A stretch of DNA of 64,000 nt from Lacihabitans sp. CS3-21 (GCF_024343675.1 NZ_RJUD01000016.1:1-64000), one strand, 5' to 3'; positions 37,037-46,323 are shown, counted from the first letter of the stretch. Made by a program: numbers and translations. Notes: generated from the sequence alone by a model not told the origin.

Positions 37037-38839
37037 ATGAGTACTATAAACGATTTTGTTGTAAGATTTGCCAATGTAAATGGTACAGGTTCGGCCAGTG
37101 CCAACTCCCTTTTTGCGAAGTCTATTTTCAGAATGGGCGTGCCTGTTTCGGCAAAAAACATTTTTCCATCTAATATTCAAGGTTTACCCACATGGTACGA
37201 AGTGCGTGTGAGTGAGAAAGGCTATTTGGGTAGAAAAAATGGAATTGACCTGATGGTGAGTGTCAATCCACAAAGCTTGAAAAAAGACATAGCCTCTGTA
37301 AGACCAGGGGGGTATTTTGTTTACGATAGTACTAAGAAGCTGTATGAGGAGTTTTTGAGAGAGGATATCAATTTTATCGGTATTCCTTTGATGGACATCT
37401 GTAATAGAGAGTTTTCAGATCCTCGTCAGAAACAATTGTTCAAAAACATCGTATATGTAGGTGCATTGGCTAAGTTGCTGGATATCAGCTTTGATGAAAT
37501 AGAAAAATTGCTTTCGGAGCAATTCAAAGGTAAAGAAAAATTGGTGATTCCAAACGTTAAAGCCTTGAATCTCGGTGGCGATTACATAGCAGAAAACTTT
37601 GACTTTCCGCTTGATTTTAGGGTAGAAAGAAGAGATTTGGTGAAAGATTGGATTTTAATAGATGGCAATGCGGCAGCTGGATTGGGTGCCGTTTATGGCG
37701 GTGCATCTGTGGTTTCTTGGTATCCTATTACACCTTCTACCTCATTGGTGAGTTCATTTGAAAAATATGCCAATAAACTAAGAAAAGACCCAGAGACTGG
37801 CAAAAATAATTTCTCAGTTGTGCAGTCTGAGGACGAACTTTCGGCCATCGGTATGGCTATCGGTGCCAACTGGAACGGTGCAAGAGCATTTACAGCAACT
37901 TCAGGCCCTGGTTTATCGTTGATGAACGAATTTTTGGGCTTGGCTTATTATTCTGAAATTCCGGTCGTCCTAGCTGATGTTCAGCGATCTGGACCTTCAA
38001 CAGGTATGCCTACACGTACCCAACAGTCTGATTTGTTGATGGCAGCATATGCTTCTCATGGAGATACAAAACATGTGCTTTTGATTCCTTCAACACCTAC
38101 AGAGTGTTTCGAAATGATGGCCGATGCCTTTGATCTGGCGGAGCAATTACAAACTCCCGTGCTGTTTATGACGGATTTGGACTTGGGTATGAATGAACAC
38201 ATGTGTCCGCCTTTCAAATGGGATGATAGCAGAAAATATAACCGAGGAAAAGTTTTAAACGCCGAAGAGTTGGAAGCAGCTCAAGATTGGGGCAGATACA
38301 AAGATGTCGATGGCGATGGAATTCCTTATAGAACCTTGCCGGGTACACACCCTACCAAAGGGGCATATTTCACCAGAGGTTCTTCTCACGACGAAAAAGC
38401 AGCTTATTCGGAAGATTCGGATACTTATGTGCGTATCATGAACAGATTGGTTAAGAAATTGGAGACCGCCAAAACTTTGGTTCCAAGTCCTGCATTTTAC
38501 CAAGAAAACAATACGTCAGAAATCGGGGTGATATTCTTTGGAACTTCGAGATATGCTGCTGAGGAGGCTTTGGATATTATGCGAGCCGATGGATTGAAAA
38601 TAGACGCCATGCGTTTGAAAGCTTTTCCTTTTTGCCAAGAGGTAGAAGACTTTATCGACGCCCACAAGCAGGTTTTTGTGGTAGAGCAAAACCGTGATGC
38701 CCAAATGAGAACCTTGCTCATCAATGAGTTGGAGGTGAATCCTAAAAAATTGATCAGGGTTTTGAATTTTGACGGAACACCTATCACCGCCGATTTAATT
38801 ATTCAGCCCATCAGTGCATTAAACCTACAAAGTATCTAA
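37037..38839 (+). CDS. 2-oxoacid:ferredoxin oxidoreductase, fused gamma-alpha subunit
   Basis: A 600-aa subunit. The ATG at 37037 is used, because the longer frame begins inside the previous gene. Residues 1-190 are the gamma domain (FANVNGTGSASANSLFAKSIFRMG, KNIFPSNIQGLPTWYEVRVS). Residues about 205-600 form the alpha part: NAAAGLGAVYGGASVVSWYPITPSTSL, VVQSEDELSAIGMAIGANW, GARAFTATSGPGLSLMNEF and STGMPTRTQQSDL. It contacts thiamine diphosphate and the 2-oxoacid together with the beta subunit. The order and fusion resemble KorA of 2-oxoglutarate oxidoreductase, but pyruvate or another 2-oxoacid cannot be excluded. Confidence 0.9.
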   Translation: MSTINDFVVRFANVNGTGSASANSLFAKSIFRMGVPVSAKNIFPSNIQGLPTWYEVRVSEKGYLGRKNGIDLMVSVNPQSLKKDIASVRPGGYFVYDSTKKLYEEFLREDINFIGIPLMDICNREFSDPRQKQLFKNIVYVGALAKLLDISFDEIEKLLSEQFKGKEKLVIPNVKALNLGGDYIAENFDFPLDFRVERRDLVKDWILIDGNAAAGLGAVYGGASVVSWYPITPSTSLVSSFEKYANKLRKDPETGKNNFSVVQSEDELSAIGMAIGANWNGARAFTATSGPGLSLMNEFLGLAYYSEIPVVLADVQRSGPSTGMPTRTQQSDLLMAAYASHGDTKHVLLIPSTPTECFEMMADAFDLAEQLQTPVLFMTDLDLGMNEHMCPPFKWDDSRKYNRGKVLNAEELEAAQDWGRYKDVDGDGIPYRTLPGTHPTKGAYFTRGSSHDEKAAYSEDSDTYVRIMNRLVKKLETAKTLVPSPAFYQENNTSEIGVIFFGTSRYAAEEALDIMRADGLKIDAMRLKAFPFCQEVEDFIDAHKQVFVVEQNRDAQMRTLLINELEVNPKKLIRVLNFDGTPITADLIIQPISALNLQSI

Positions 38840-38844
38840 TTTTT

Positions 38845-39897
38845 ATGTCATATATAAAACCAAAATTCGAACACCCAAGAGCTCCAAAAAACACCTTGGG
38901 TTATACCAGAAAAGAATACGAAGGTTCACTTTCTACACTTTGTGCGGGCTGTGGACATGATTCTATATCGGCTGCTATTGTAGACGCCTGCTTTGAGTTG
39001 TCTATCGAGCCACACCGTGTGGCCAAGCTGTCGGGCATTGGTTGTTCATCCAAAACTCCAGCCTACTTCCTTAACAATTCACATGGATTCAACTCTGTGC
39101 ATGGACGTATGCCTTCGGTAGCCACCGGAGCCAATTTAGCCAATAGGGACTTGGTTTATCTGGGTGTTTCCGGTGATGGAGACAGTGCTTCTATCGGCTT
39201 TGGGCAGTTTGCACACGTGATTCGTAGAAACTTGAACATGACCTACATTGTGATGAACAATGGTTGTTATGGCCTCACCAAAGGACAAGACTCGGCCACG
39301 GCTGACCATGGCTCGGTATCGAAAGCGGGTAGTGTCAACAACTTTGAAGGCATAGATATGTGTGCCATAGCCATAGAATTGGGTGCAACCTTTGTGGCCC
39401 AGAGTTTTAGTGGAGATAAAAATCAGTTGATACCATTGATAAAAGCTGCTCTTTCACATTCTGGATTTTCCTTGATCAATGTAGTTTCACCTTGCGTGAC
39501 TTTTAACAACAACCCAGGCTCTACGAAGTCGTATGACTATGTGCGTGAGCACAACGAGGCACTTTCGTCTTTGGATTTTGTGCCTGTAAAAGAGGAGATT
39601 ACGACTGAATATGATGAAATAGATGTCAAGATGGTAGAAATGCACGATGGTACGTTTATCAAACTCAATAAACTACACCAAGGCTTCGACCCACAAGACA
39701 AACTATCTATCATCAACGCCCTACAAGTAGCCCGCCAAAAAGACGAAATTCTTACAGGATTGCTGTACCTTGACACCGAAAGCATAGAACTCAACGACCT
39801 GATAGGAACCGTAAACAAACCGCTTAATTCTCTTACAGAAAAGGAATTATGTCCTGGGAGTGAGGTTTTGGAGAAGATTAATGCGGGATTGAGGTAA
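38845..39897 (+). CDS. 2-oxoacid:ferredoxin oxidoreductase, beta subunit
   Basis: A 350-aa subunit that binds thiamine diphosphate and a [4Fe-4S] cluster. Key signatures: TLCAGCGHDS (Cys33, Cys36), GIGCSSKTPAYF, HGRMPSVATGA, the TPP-Mg site GDGDSASIG and MNNGCYGLTKGQDS. The family's usual length is about 280; this one has about 60 extra residues at the C-terminus. It starts 5 bases after the alpha gene, so the three proteins are made together. A terminator follows directly. Confidence 0.92.
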   Translation: MSYIKPKFEHPRAPKNTLGYTRKEYEGSLSTLCAGCGHDSISAAIVDACFELSIEPHRVAKLSGIGCSSKTPAYFLNNSHGFNSVHGRMPSVATGANLANRDLVYLGVSGDGDSASIGFGQFAHVIRRNLNMTYIVMNNGCYGLTKGQDSATADHGSVSKAGSVNNFEGIDMCAIAIELGATFVAQSFSGDKNQLIPLIKAALSHSGFSLINVVSPCVTFNNNPGSTKSYDYVREHNEALSSLDFVPVKEEITTEYDEIDVKMVEMHDGTFIKLNKLHQGFDPQDKLSIINALQVARQKDEILTGLLYLDTESIELNDLIGTVNKPLNSLTEKELCPGSEVLEKINAGLR

Positions 39898-39930
39898 GTA
39901 GGTAATTCAATATTTATATAACTGATTTAA

Positions 39931-39970
39931 AAAGAGTTGGCGAATTTAGAATTTTCCAACTCTTTTTTTT
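39931..39970 (+). terminator. Terminator of the ferredoxin oxidoreductase operon
   Basis: Arms AAAGAGTTGG and CCAACTCTT (39931-39940, 39956-39964), loop of 15 bases, then a T8 run. It lies within the start of a longer open frame read through to the next lipoprotein, which argues against that frame's upstream start. Confidence 0.9.
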
Positions 39971-40053
39971 GGATTGAATTTTGCACTTATAAAGGAAAAA
40001 CTGAGAAACACCTACAAAATGATTTTGGAGGATATTTACACCGTATTTTGGAT

Positions 40054-40389
40054 ATGAGTATAATTAGATACTTTTTTGCTCTTTTGGTAATAGTTGGTTG
40101 CACAAATCAATCTGTTTCTGAAATTGAAAAAAAGTTATATGGAAAATATTGTTCTAATACTAGTGAAGAGAATCCACTAGTACTTTTTCCAGATAATTCA
40201 TATAGTTTGGGGTATGCAGAAAAGGGACGATGGGAAGTAAACGACTATGGCGATTTTACAATATTAACTCTCATTCATAAAAATAAACGGAAGGAAGGGG
40301 TTGTACTTTTTAAAGAAAACTATTATTTCAAATTTAGTCAAACTGCGTTTTCATCTTCGGGAGAAATCGTATTCAAAATTTGTAATTAA
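40054..40389 (+). CDS. Small lipoprotein of unknown function (111 aa)
   Basis: The ATG at 40054 is used, since the longer frame runs through the preceding terminator. Leader MSIIRYFFALLVIVGC has a lipobox, with Cys at residue 16. The mature part contains two short strand-rich stretches: DNSYSLGYAEKGRWEVNDYGDFTILTLIHK and EGVVLFKENYYFKFSQ, which look like a small beta-sheet or lipocalin-like fold (a 'pattern with G-x-W' near residue 69). No family is recognised. It follows the ferredoxin operon but has its own 5' region. Confidence 0.55.
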   Translation: MSIIRYFFALLVIVGCTNQSVSEIEKKLYGKYCSNTSEENPLVLFPDNSYSLGYAEKGRWEVNDYGDFTILTLIHKNKRKEGVVLFKENYYFKFSQTAFSSSGEIVFKICN

Positions 40390-40605
40390 TGTGTTTTCAA
40401 ATACTCGCTCCAAATTGGTTCAGGGAAGATTCGGCTGATTTTTGAGGTTTATCGTATTTAACGTAAATTTATTAGTCATAATTGATAAGATACCTTAGTA
40501 GCTAACACTTTCGAAATACTTAATTATTTTTTTTTAACATCCCAGGGTTTGCGAGTTGATGATACTTTAAAATTTCAAAGTTAACTTTAATTTCCAAAAT
40601 AATAT

Positions 40606-41055
40606 ATGATGAAAAGTGCAGATGATATTTTATATGAAATAAGTATGTATGGATTTTCTAATGGAGTAGAGGGTTTAAATATTTATCAAAGGCATTTATT
40701 TTACTTCGATGAATTCACCATTTTAGTTGCAAATGGAGGGGGTAGTGGTTTTATTTTTAATAGAAGTCCAGTCTCAAGCGGTGAAACTGAGCATGAGGTT
40801 TATATTGAATCATTTAGATTCTTTGGATTTGTCGAAATTGCAAATGATTTAGAAAAATATTACGAGGATTATCTTGATGTCGTAAAAAAATGGATTAAAA
40901 ACTCGAAACCTGATTTTGAAGAAATGATTAGTCGGACAGACTTAGAAGAGCGTAGAGATACACTTAGCATTAGATTGGAAAAATTAAGTAGAGAACCGGA
41001 AAATGTTTACAAATGGATGAACGAGAATTTAGATAAAATTAATTTGTTCAATTAA
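40606..41055 (+). CDS. Cytosolic protein of unknown function (149 aa)
   Basis: A soluble acidic protein with no leader. Residues 30-75 are strand-like and aromatic (YQRHLFYFDEFTILVANGGGSGFIFNRSP), followed by helices rich in Glu, Lys and Asp (EIANDLEKYYEDYLDVVKKWIKNS, DLEERRDTLSIRLEKLSREPE). The layout weakly recalls SMI1/DMP19-type immunity proteins, but no signature is secure. Nothing toxin-like lies next to it. Its start may be either of two consecutive ATG codons (40606, 40609). It is flanked by gaps of over 200 bases and appears to be a lone accessory gene. Confidence 0.5.
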   Translation: MMKSADDILYEISMYGFSNGVEGLNIYQRHLFYFDEFTILVANGGGSGFIFNRSPVSSGETEHEVYIESFRFFGFVEIANDLEKYYEDYLDVVKKWIKNSKPDFEEMISRTDLEERRDTLSIRLEKLSREPENVYKWMNENLDKINLFN

Positions 41056-41335
41056 AGAATGACTATTGATGTTTAAATAGTCTTGAATAACATAATTGTT
41101 GATATAAGATTGTAATGTCATATATCTTTACTATGGTTCTACCATCATTGGGTTGTTGTACGAGTTATACTTGATTTGTAGTAAAATTAATTCTTTAAAC
41201 TTTCAAATACAAAATAGCAATACCTGCCAAATACCTAACCGATACTTAATTAGCGAAGAATAATAATTTCTATTTCTTGTAAAAAAATCGGAAAGAGAGC
41301 TTGTGAACTTCAGCTTAAATTCTTAGTTTCATTGT

Positions 41336-42691
41336 ATGAAACTATTCCTTACACTTTTATTTTTCTTAATTATCATTGGCAGATCTGCCTTTGGTTCTCA
41401 AATCCTTATAAAATTCGAAGGTCAAGTAAAAGCATCGTCTGAATTATCTGTTTTCTATTCCAAAAATCTCGAAGAAAAAATTGTTGTTTTCAGTCAAAAA
41501 GTTGTTGGCAAAGAAGACATTAGTTTTGAGCTAGATAATTCTCATGTAAAATTCTACTACTTTCAAATCGGTAAAAGTGCTATTTTGCTTAAAGTCAAAG
41601 AAAAGGATAAAATAACCTTGACTTATGACGGTCAAAATAATAAATGGAATCTCAAAAAAGAAAATGACGATTATTTTGAAAAGACGAAAGTATTCATAGG
41701 CTACATGAGTCCAAAATGGAAAGATTCTTCCTCTTTTGTAAGATATCACATTGATTTTATGGATTCTTTAGGCTTAGATCCCTTTAACAAAAGAAAGATT
41801 TATACCTCGGATCAGTCATTCTTAAGGAGAACCTTTTTTAACCTCTATGTTGACAGGGTTTCGGGGTACAAACTTTTTAAATTTCCTGACACTGAGCAAT
41901 CCGCTGAAACTAATTACGTGGAAGAATGGGCGAATTTATCTCAAATCGATTATCGACAGTCCAGTTATTATGAATTAGAGACAATAAGAAGATATATTAT
42001 CTTTCATTTACCAGTAATTTATAAAAACTTAAAAGTTCCCAAACCCAATTTTGCCGAATTATTGGTCGCCGGTGAGACATGGATTAATTCTTTAGAAATT
42101 GATGAAAATCTAAAGATTTATATACTTGGTGATTTAATACGATATATGGCCAAATTTAATCTTCCATTGGACGTAACAACTCAAAACTTTTTAGAAAACT
42201 TCTGTATTGCTAATCCAAATTCTGCACATTTGAACTTTGTTCAGAGTTTTTTGAAGCAAAAACAATCCTTATCCATGCAGAAATTTGAGATTGATGCAGT
42301 AAATCTTCACAATGAAAAATTTGAGGTTAAGAAATACAATGATAAGATAATTTTAATCGACTTTTGGGCAACTTGGTGTGGACCTTGTATTGCAGCAAAT
42401 CCGTTCTTAGAAAAAATAAAAGCAAAATATCAGGGCAAAGTCAAAGTTATCAAGATTTCAATAGATGATAACTGGGTGCATTGGGAGCGGTTTGTGAGGG
42501 ATAAGGATGGGAATATTGACGATAATTATATTGTTACCAAAGAGAGTTTTGAGTCCGAAAAAAAGAAATTTAACCTGGTATCAGTTCCAAGGTATTGGAT
42601 TGTCAATAGTGAGGGCAAAGTATTAAATATGGAAGCACCTAGCCCGATGAAAAGTGAATTAGAAGAATATCTAATAAAGGTTTTGGAGTAG
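41336..42691 (+). CDS. Exported TlpA-like thiol-disulfide oxidoreductase
   Basis: A 451-aa exported protein with a leader (MKLFLTLLFFLIIIGRSAFG). About 300 residues of a poorly conserved, helix-rich N-terminal region (a Bacteroidetes DUF4369/DUF5106-like position) lead into a C-terminal thioredoxin fold. The active site is FWATWCGPC near residues 343-351, with the conserved KIKAKYQGKVKVIKISID strand and a cis-proline segment VSVPRYWIVNSEGKV. It should reduce disulfides of periplasmic or outer-membrane proteins. It is a single gene, with a 280-base upstream gap of unassigned AT-rich DNA. Confidence 0.85.
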   Translation: MKLFLTLLFFLIIIGRSAFGSQILIKFEGQVKASSELSVFYSKNLEEKIVVFSQKVVGKEDISFELDNSHVKFYYFQIGKSAILLKVKEKDKITLTYDGQNNKWNLKKENDDYFEKTKVFIGYMSPKWKDSSSFVRYHIDFMDSLGLDPFNKRKIYTSDQSFLRRTFFNLYVDRVSGYKLFKFPDTEQSAETNYVEEWANLSQIDYRQSSYYELETIRRYIIFHLPVIYKNLKVPKPNFAELLVAGETWINSLEIDENLKIYILGDLIRYMAKFNLPLDVTTQNFLENFCIANPNSAHLNFVQSFLKQKQSLSMQKFEIDAVNLHNEKFEVKKYNDKIILIDFWATWCGPCIAANPFLEKIKAKYQGKVKVIKISIDDNWVHWERFVRDKDGNIDDNYIVTKESFESEKKKFNLVSVPRYWIVNSEGKVLNMEAPSPMKSELEEYLIKVLE

Positions 42692-42901
42692 CGGAATTTT
42701 ACTTTTTCCCAGCTCTAGTATCGTTTTACCATTGGTGGTAGTGAGCAATTGAGTTTTACTCAATATGACTGCATTTAGGCCTAAAATAAGTCTTTTTTTT
42801 CACTAGTTTCAAAAACGCAGGTTTTAAATTTTCATTTCTACTGAATACTATTGAATTATTTTTCTACTATTTTTGAATTTAGAACCAAACAAAGTCCAAA
42901 A

Positions 42902-43345
42902 ATGAAATCCACCTTATTTCTTCTCATCATCTTAATATTTCCATTAGTCACTTTCGCCAACACAGAAACAACCAAATCTAGCGAATTTATCTTTGATTCT
43001 CTGAAAATTCATGTTCATAATCAGGTGGTTAAAAAAGATTCTGTTATAAAAGAAAAGCTGCCAAATCACCAAAAGATAGCCAAAACCTCTGGGATATTGG
43101 GTATTGTTGGATTAGGAACGATGTTGGTTTTGGGAATAGCGAGTGCGGGGACATTGTCTGTGCTGATAGGTGCAGCAATTTCTTTTGCAGCCTTGATAAT
43201 GGGTATCATGAGTGTCCGAAAAGTTAGTAACAAAAAATGGGCTCGTTTGGGTATAATTTTAGGTAGCTTAGGTATTTTGATATTAGCTGCTTGGATAACA
43301 CTCATCATTTATGTAATTTCTATTTTCAGTAATGGTTTTTCTTAA
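42902..43345 (+). CDS. Exported/membrane protein with two TM segments (147 aa)
   Basis: The ATG at 42902 gives a clean leader (MKSTLFLLIILIFPLVTFA); the longer frame adds 17 residues without one. A polar middle (residues 20-60, many Lys and Thr) precedes two long hydrophobic segments: about 63-97 (SGILGIVGLGTMLVLGIASAGTLSVLIGAAISFAALIMGIMS) and 112-140 (LGIILGSLGILILAAWITLIIYVISIF), with VRKVSNKKWAR between them. The hairpin layout resembles DUF4190-type proteins. The function is unknown. Confidence 0.6.
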   Translation: MKSTLFLLIILIFPLVTFANTETTKSSEFIFDSLKIHVHNQVVKKDSVIKEKLPNHQKIAKTSGILGIVGLGTMLVLGIASAGTLSVLIGAAISFAALIMGIMSVRKVSNKKWARLGIILGSLGILILAAWITLIIYVISIFSNGFS

Positions 43346-43485
43346 TCGAAAATTTTCTGAATAAGTTCTTTGCCGTTCATTTTGTGCTTGGTATTTAAAA
43401 TGTGTCAGAATTACCAATTTATGCTTTTAACCTTCTATCAGTTCGGTATTTTATCCTTATCTTTACCGAAAATTCAAGCCTAAAT

Positions 43486-44628
43486 ATGAAGAAAGCAGCC
43501 TTGCTATTTATCGGTAATATCATTTCTTTAAGTTCTTTTTCCCAGCAAATAACCATTGGAGACAACAAAGGAGCCGTAACTTTTGAAGAGTACGACCCGA
43601 AAAGTACTTTGGTAGTAGATAAAAACCCAAAAATAAGGTCTAAATACCCATTCATTGATGTGCACAACCACCAATATGCAATGGGCGAAAGCAAAGACAA
43701 TGTAGATAAACTCATTCCAGAAATGGATAAACTAAATATGCGAATTTTGGTCAATTTGAGTGGAAGAGGCTGGACAAAAGACTCGGAAAAGGCCACCAAA
43801 ACTTTAAGCGACAATGTGACCAATAGCAAACTGTATCCTGGAAGGTTTGCGGTTTTTACAAATGTAGATTTTGATGCTATCAATGAAACAGGTTGGTCAG
43901 AAAAAGCAGCGAAAATATTGGAGGAAGATGTTAAACTGAGAGGTGCCGTAGGTTTGAAAGTGTACAAGAACTTGGGTTTTAGTGTAAAGAACACGGATGG
44001 TTCTTTGGTGAGAGTAGATGATCCAAGAATTGATGCGGTTTGGGCAAAAGCAGGTGAGTTGGGTATTCCGGTAATCATTCACTCAGCTGATCCGGCTTCT
44101 TTTTGGGAGCCTTTAAACCAGTTTAATGAGCGTTGGTTAGAACTCAAAACGCATCCTGGACGTAAGAAAGATGTAGCGAAGGGAGATTTTGGGTTTGAGG
44201 AAATTATTGCCCAGCAACATAACATTATCAGAAAACACAAAGGCACGAAGTTCATCAGTGCTCACATGGGATGGTATCCTAATAACCTCGGGAAATTGGA
44301 TAGTCTTTTGACTGCCATGCCCAATATGTATGTAGAAATAGGTGCAGTAATAGCCGAAATTGGCCGTCAACCGAGAACTTCCAACAAGTTTTTTACCAAA
44401 TGGCAGGATAGAATTTTGTTTGGTAAAGACTCTTGGGTACCCTCAGAATATGCAACCTATTTCAGAGTTTTAGAAACCGAAGATGAGTATTTTCAATATC
44501 ATAAAAAGTATCATGCCTTTTGGCCAATGTACGGCATAGGCTTGTCTGATGATGTTTTGAAAAAGGTGTATTATAAAAATGCATTGAAAATCATTCCAAG
44601 GTTGGACAAAAGTGGGTTTCCGGAGTAA
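43486..44628 (+). CDS. Exported amidohydrolase-family protein (TIM-barrel metal hydrolase)
   Basis: A 380-aa protein. The ATG at 43486 gives a leader (MKKAALLFIGNIISLSSFS) and avoids a 28-residue extension without homology. Metal-binding landmarks follow the amidohydrolase 2 order: FIDVHNHQ (strand 1 HxH), VIIHSADPASFWEP (strand 5), FISAHMGWYPNN (strand 6) and ILFGKDSWVPS (strand 8, Asp). This is a complete ligand set for a TIM-barrel hydrolase or decarboxylase. The substrate cannot be named. A REP-like repeat begins right after its stop. Confidence 0.82.
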   Translation: MKKAALLFIGNIISLSSFSQQITIGDNKGAVTFEEYDPKSTLVVDKNPKIRSKYPFIDVHNHQYAMGESKDNVDKLIPEMDKLNMRILVNLSGRGWTKDSEKATKTLSDNVTNSKLYPGRFAVFTNVDFDAINETGWSEKAAKILEEDVKLRGAVGLKVYKNLGFSVKNTDGSLVRVDDPRIDAVWAKAGELGIPVIIHSADPASFWEPLNQFNERWLELKTHPGRKKDVAKGDFGFEEIIAQQHNIIRKHKGTKFISAHMGWYPNNLGKLDSLLTAMPNMYVEIGAVIAEIGRQPRTSNKFFTKWQDRILFGKDSWVPSEYATYFRVLETEDEYFQYHKKYHAFWPMYGIGLSDDVLKKVYYKNALKIIPRLDKSGFPE

Positions 44629-44681
44629 GTCACTTCGACTTCGCTCAGAGACCGCCGCTCATTTCGGCTCCGCTTAGTCAC
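44629..44681. repeat. REP-like CTTCGACTTCGCTCAG repeat
   Basis: CACTTCGACTTCGCTCAG (44631-44648) is followed by a direct, 14-of-18 copy, CATTTCGGCTCCGCTTAG (44660-44677). Sequences of this kind are widespread interspersed intergenic repeats in Bacteroidetes. Confidence 0.5.
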
Positions 44682-44727
44682 ATCTCGCAAAGGGAATGGG
44701 AAAAGTTTAGATAAAAAAAATATAAAG

Positions 44728-44782
44728 TAAATCGTAAATCAAATAATCGATTCAATCTAAAATCGTAAATCGAATCAATCAA
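44728..44782. repeat. Two copies of an AATCGTAAATC-type repeat before xylulokinase
   Basis: The strings TAAATCGTAAATC and AAAATCGTAAATCGAATCAATC recur within 55 bases directly upstream of the xylulokinase start, each followed by a variant of ATCGATTCAATC. A mini-repeat, not a gene. Confidence 0.45.
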
Positions 44783-44786
44783 TAAA

Positions 44787-46265
44787 ATGTTTTTACTCGG
44801 AATAGACTTAGGTACATCTTCCATAAAAGCGTCGATAGTTGACGCCAATTCTAAAAAGGAAATCGCTTCGGCACAATATCCTGATGTGGAGGCTGAAATA
44901 TCTTCACCACAAAAAGGATGGGCAGAACAAGAGCCCGAAATGTGGTGGGAAAATACACAGCAAGCCATCAAAAGAGTTGTGGCCTCTGGTTTGTTTGATG
45001 CCCAGCAGATAGTTTCTATAGGTATTTCTTACCAAATGCACGGTTTGGTGATGGTGGACAAAGACCAAAAAGTTTTGCGACCATCAATAATTTGGTGTGA
45101 TAGCCGTGCGGTGGCTCAAGGTGATAGTGCATTTAAGACCATAGGCCAAGCAAAAGCACTAAGCCACTTATTAAATTCACCAGGTAATTTTACAGCGGCA
45201 AAACTGGCTTGGGTAAAAGAAAATGAGCCTGCTGTTTTTGAAAAATGTGACAAAATCATGCTTCCTGGCGATTTCATAGCGATGAAAATGACGGGCGAAA
45301 TCACCGCCACAAATTCAGGTCTTTCGGAGGGTATTTTCTGGGATTTTCAAGAAAACAAAGTTTCCGAAGACGTTTTGAAAGCTTTTGGTTTTTCGACGTC
45401 AATTATTCCGACCATTAAACCTGTTTTTTCAAATCATGGAGAGGTTTCTTTAGAAATAGCCCAAAGTTTGGGAATTAAGGCTGGAATACCGATTGCCTAT
45501 AAAGCTGGAGATCAGCCCAATAATGCACTTTCACTCAATGTGGTTAATCCTGGAGAAATAGCAGCAACTGCTGGAACTTCAGGTGTGGTTTATGCTGTAA
45601 GTGACCAAGTGGCTTTTGATCCAAAATCAAGGATAAATTCGTTTGCTCACGTTAACCACAGAATGGATAATCAGAATAGAATCGGTATTTTGTTGTGCAT
45701 CAACGGTACGGGTATTTTGAATCGCTGGCTGAAAGACAACATGGGAGGAGGTATCAGCTACCAAGAAATGAACGAAAAAGCATCGAAAATAGCAATTGGT
45801 TCAGACGGATTGGTGATGATGCCTTTTGGAAATGGTTCGGAGCGGATGCTTCAAAATCAGCTTTATGGTGGTGAGGTTTTGGGTTTAGATTTTAATGTTC
45901 ACTCACAAGCACATTTGTTCAGAGCGGGTCAAGAGGGAATTGTATTTTCTATGAAATATGGTTTTGATTTGATGAAAGACTTGGGCGTTGTGCCGAGCGT
46001 AATCAGAGCGGGACATGCCAACATGTTTTTGAGTGAATTATTTACGGAAACTATGGTGAATGTGACTCAAGTGCCTGTAGAAATGTACGACACGCATGGA
46101 GCAAAAGGAGCGGCATTGGGCAGTGGAGTAGGAGCAGGCTTTTTTGCCAACATTGCTGAGGCCATGGCTGGACTCACACTTTTGAAGGTGATTGAGCCAA
46201 ATGTGGCTCAAAAAGAAGAATATGCAACTGCCTATGGCAATTGGTTTAGCAAATTAAAGGTTTAA
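44787..46265 (+). CDS. xylB: Xylulokinase
   Basis: A 492-aa FGGY carbohydrate kinase that phosphorylates D-xylulose to xylulose 5-phosphate for the pentose phosphate pathway. The N-terminal phosphate-1 site is FLLGIDLGTSSIKASIVD (3-20), and the xylulokinase pattern GWAEQEPEMWWENT follows. The substrate region contains IGISYQMHGLVMVD, and the adenosine site near the C-terminus is GHANMFLSELF and GAKGAALGSGVGAGFF. Length is typical. No xylose isomerase lies nearby. Confidence 0.92.
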   Translation: MFLLGIDLGTSSIKASIVDANSKKEIASAQYPDVEAEISSPQKGWAEQEPEMWWENTQQAIKRVVASGLFDAQQIVSIGISYQMHGLVMVDKDQKVLRPSIIWCDSRAVAQGDSAFKTIGQAKALSHLLNSPGNFTAAKLAWVKENEPAVFEKCDKIMLPGDFIAMKMTGEITATNSGLSEGIFWDFQENKVSEDVLKAFGFSTSIIPTIKPVFSNHGEVSLEIAQSLGIKAGIPIAYKAGDQPNNALSLNVVNPGEIAATAGTSGVVYAVSDQVAFDPKSRINSFAHVNHRMDNQNRIGILLCINGTGILNRWLKDNMGGGISYQEMNEKASKIAIGSDGLVMMPFGNGSERMLQNQLYGGEVLGLDFNVHSQAHLFRAGQEGIVFSMKYGFDLMKDLGVVPSVIRAGHANMFLSELFTETMVNVTQVPVEMYDTHGAKGAALGSGVGAGFFANIAEAMAGLTLLKVIEPNVAQKEEYATAYGNWFSKLKV

Positions 46266-46323
46266 AAACTAATAAGTCTTTTTTAGTGTTAGGCATTCAC
46301 AAACTTAATTTGGTTAAATAGAA

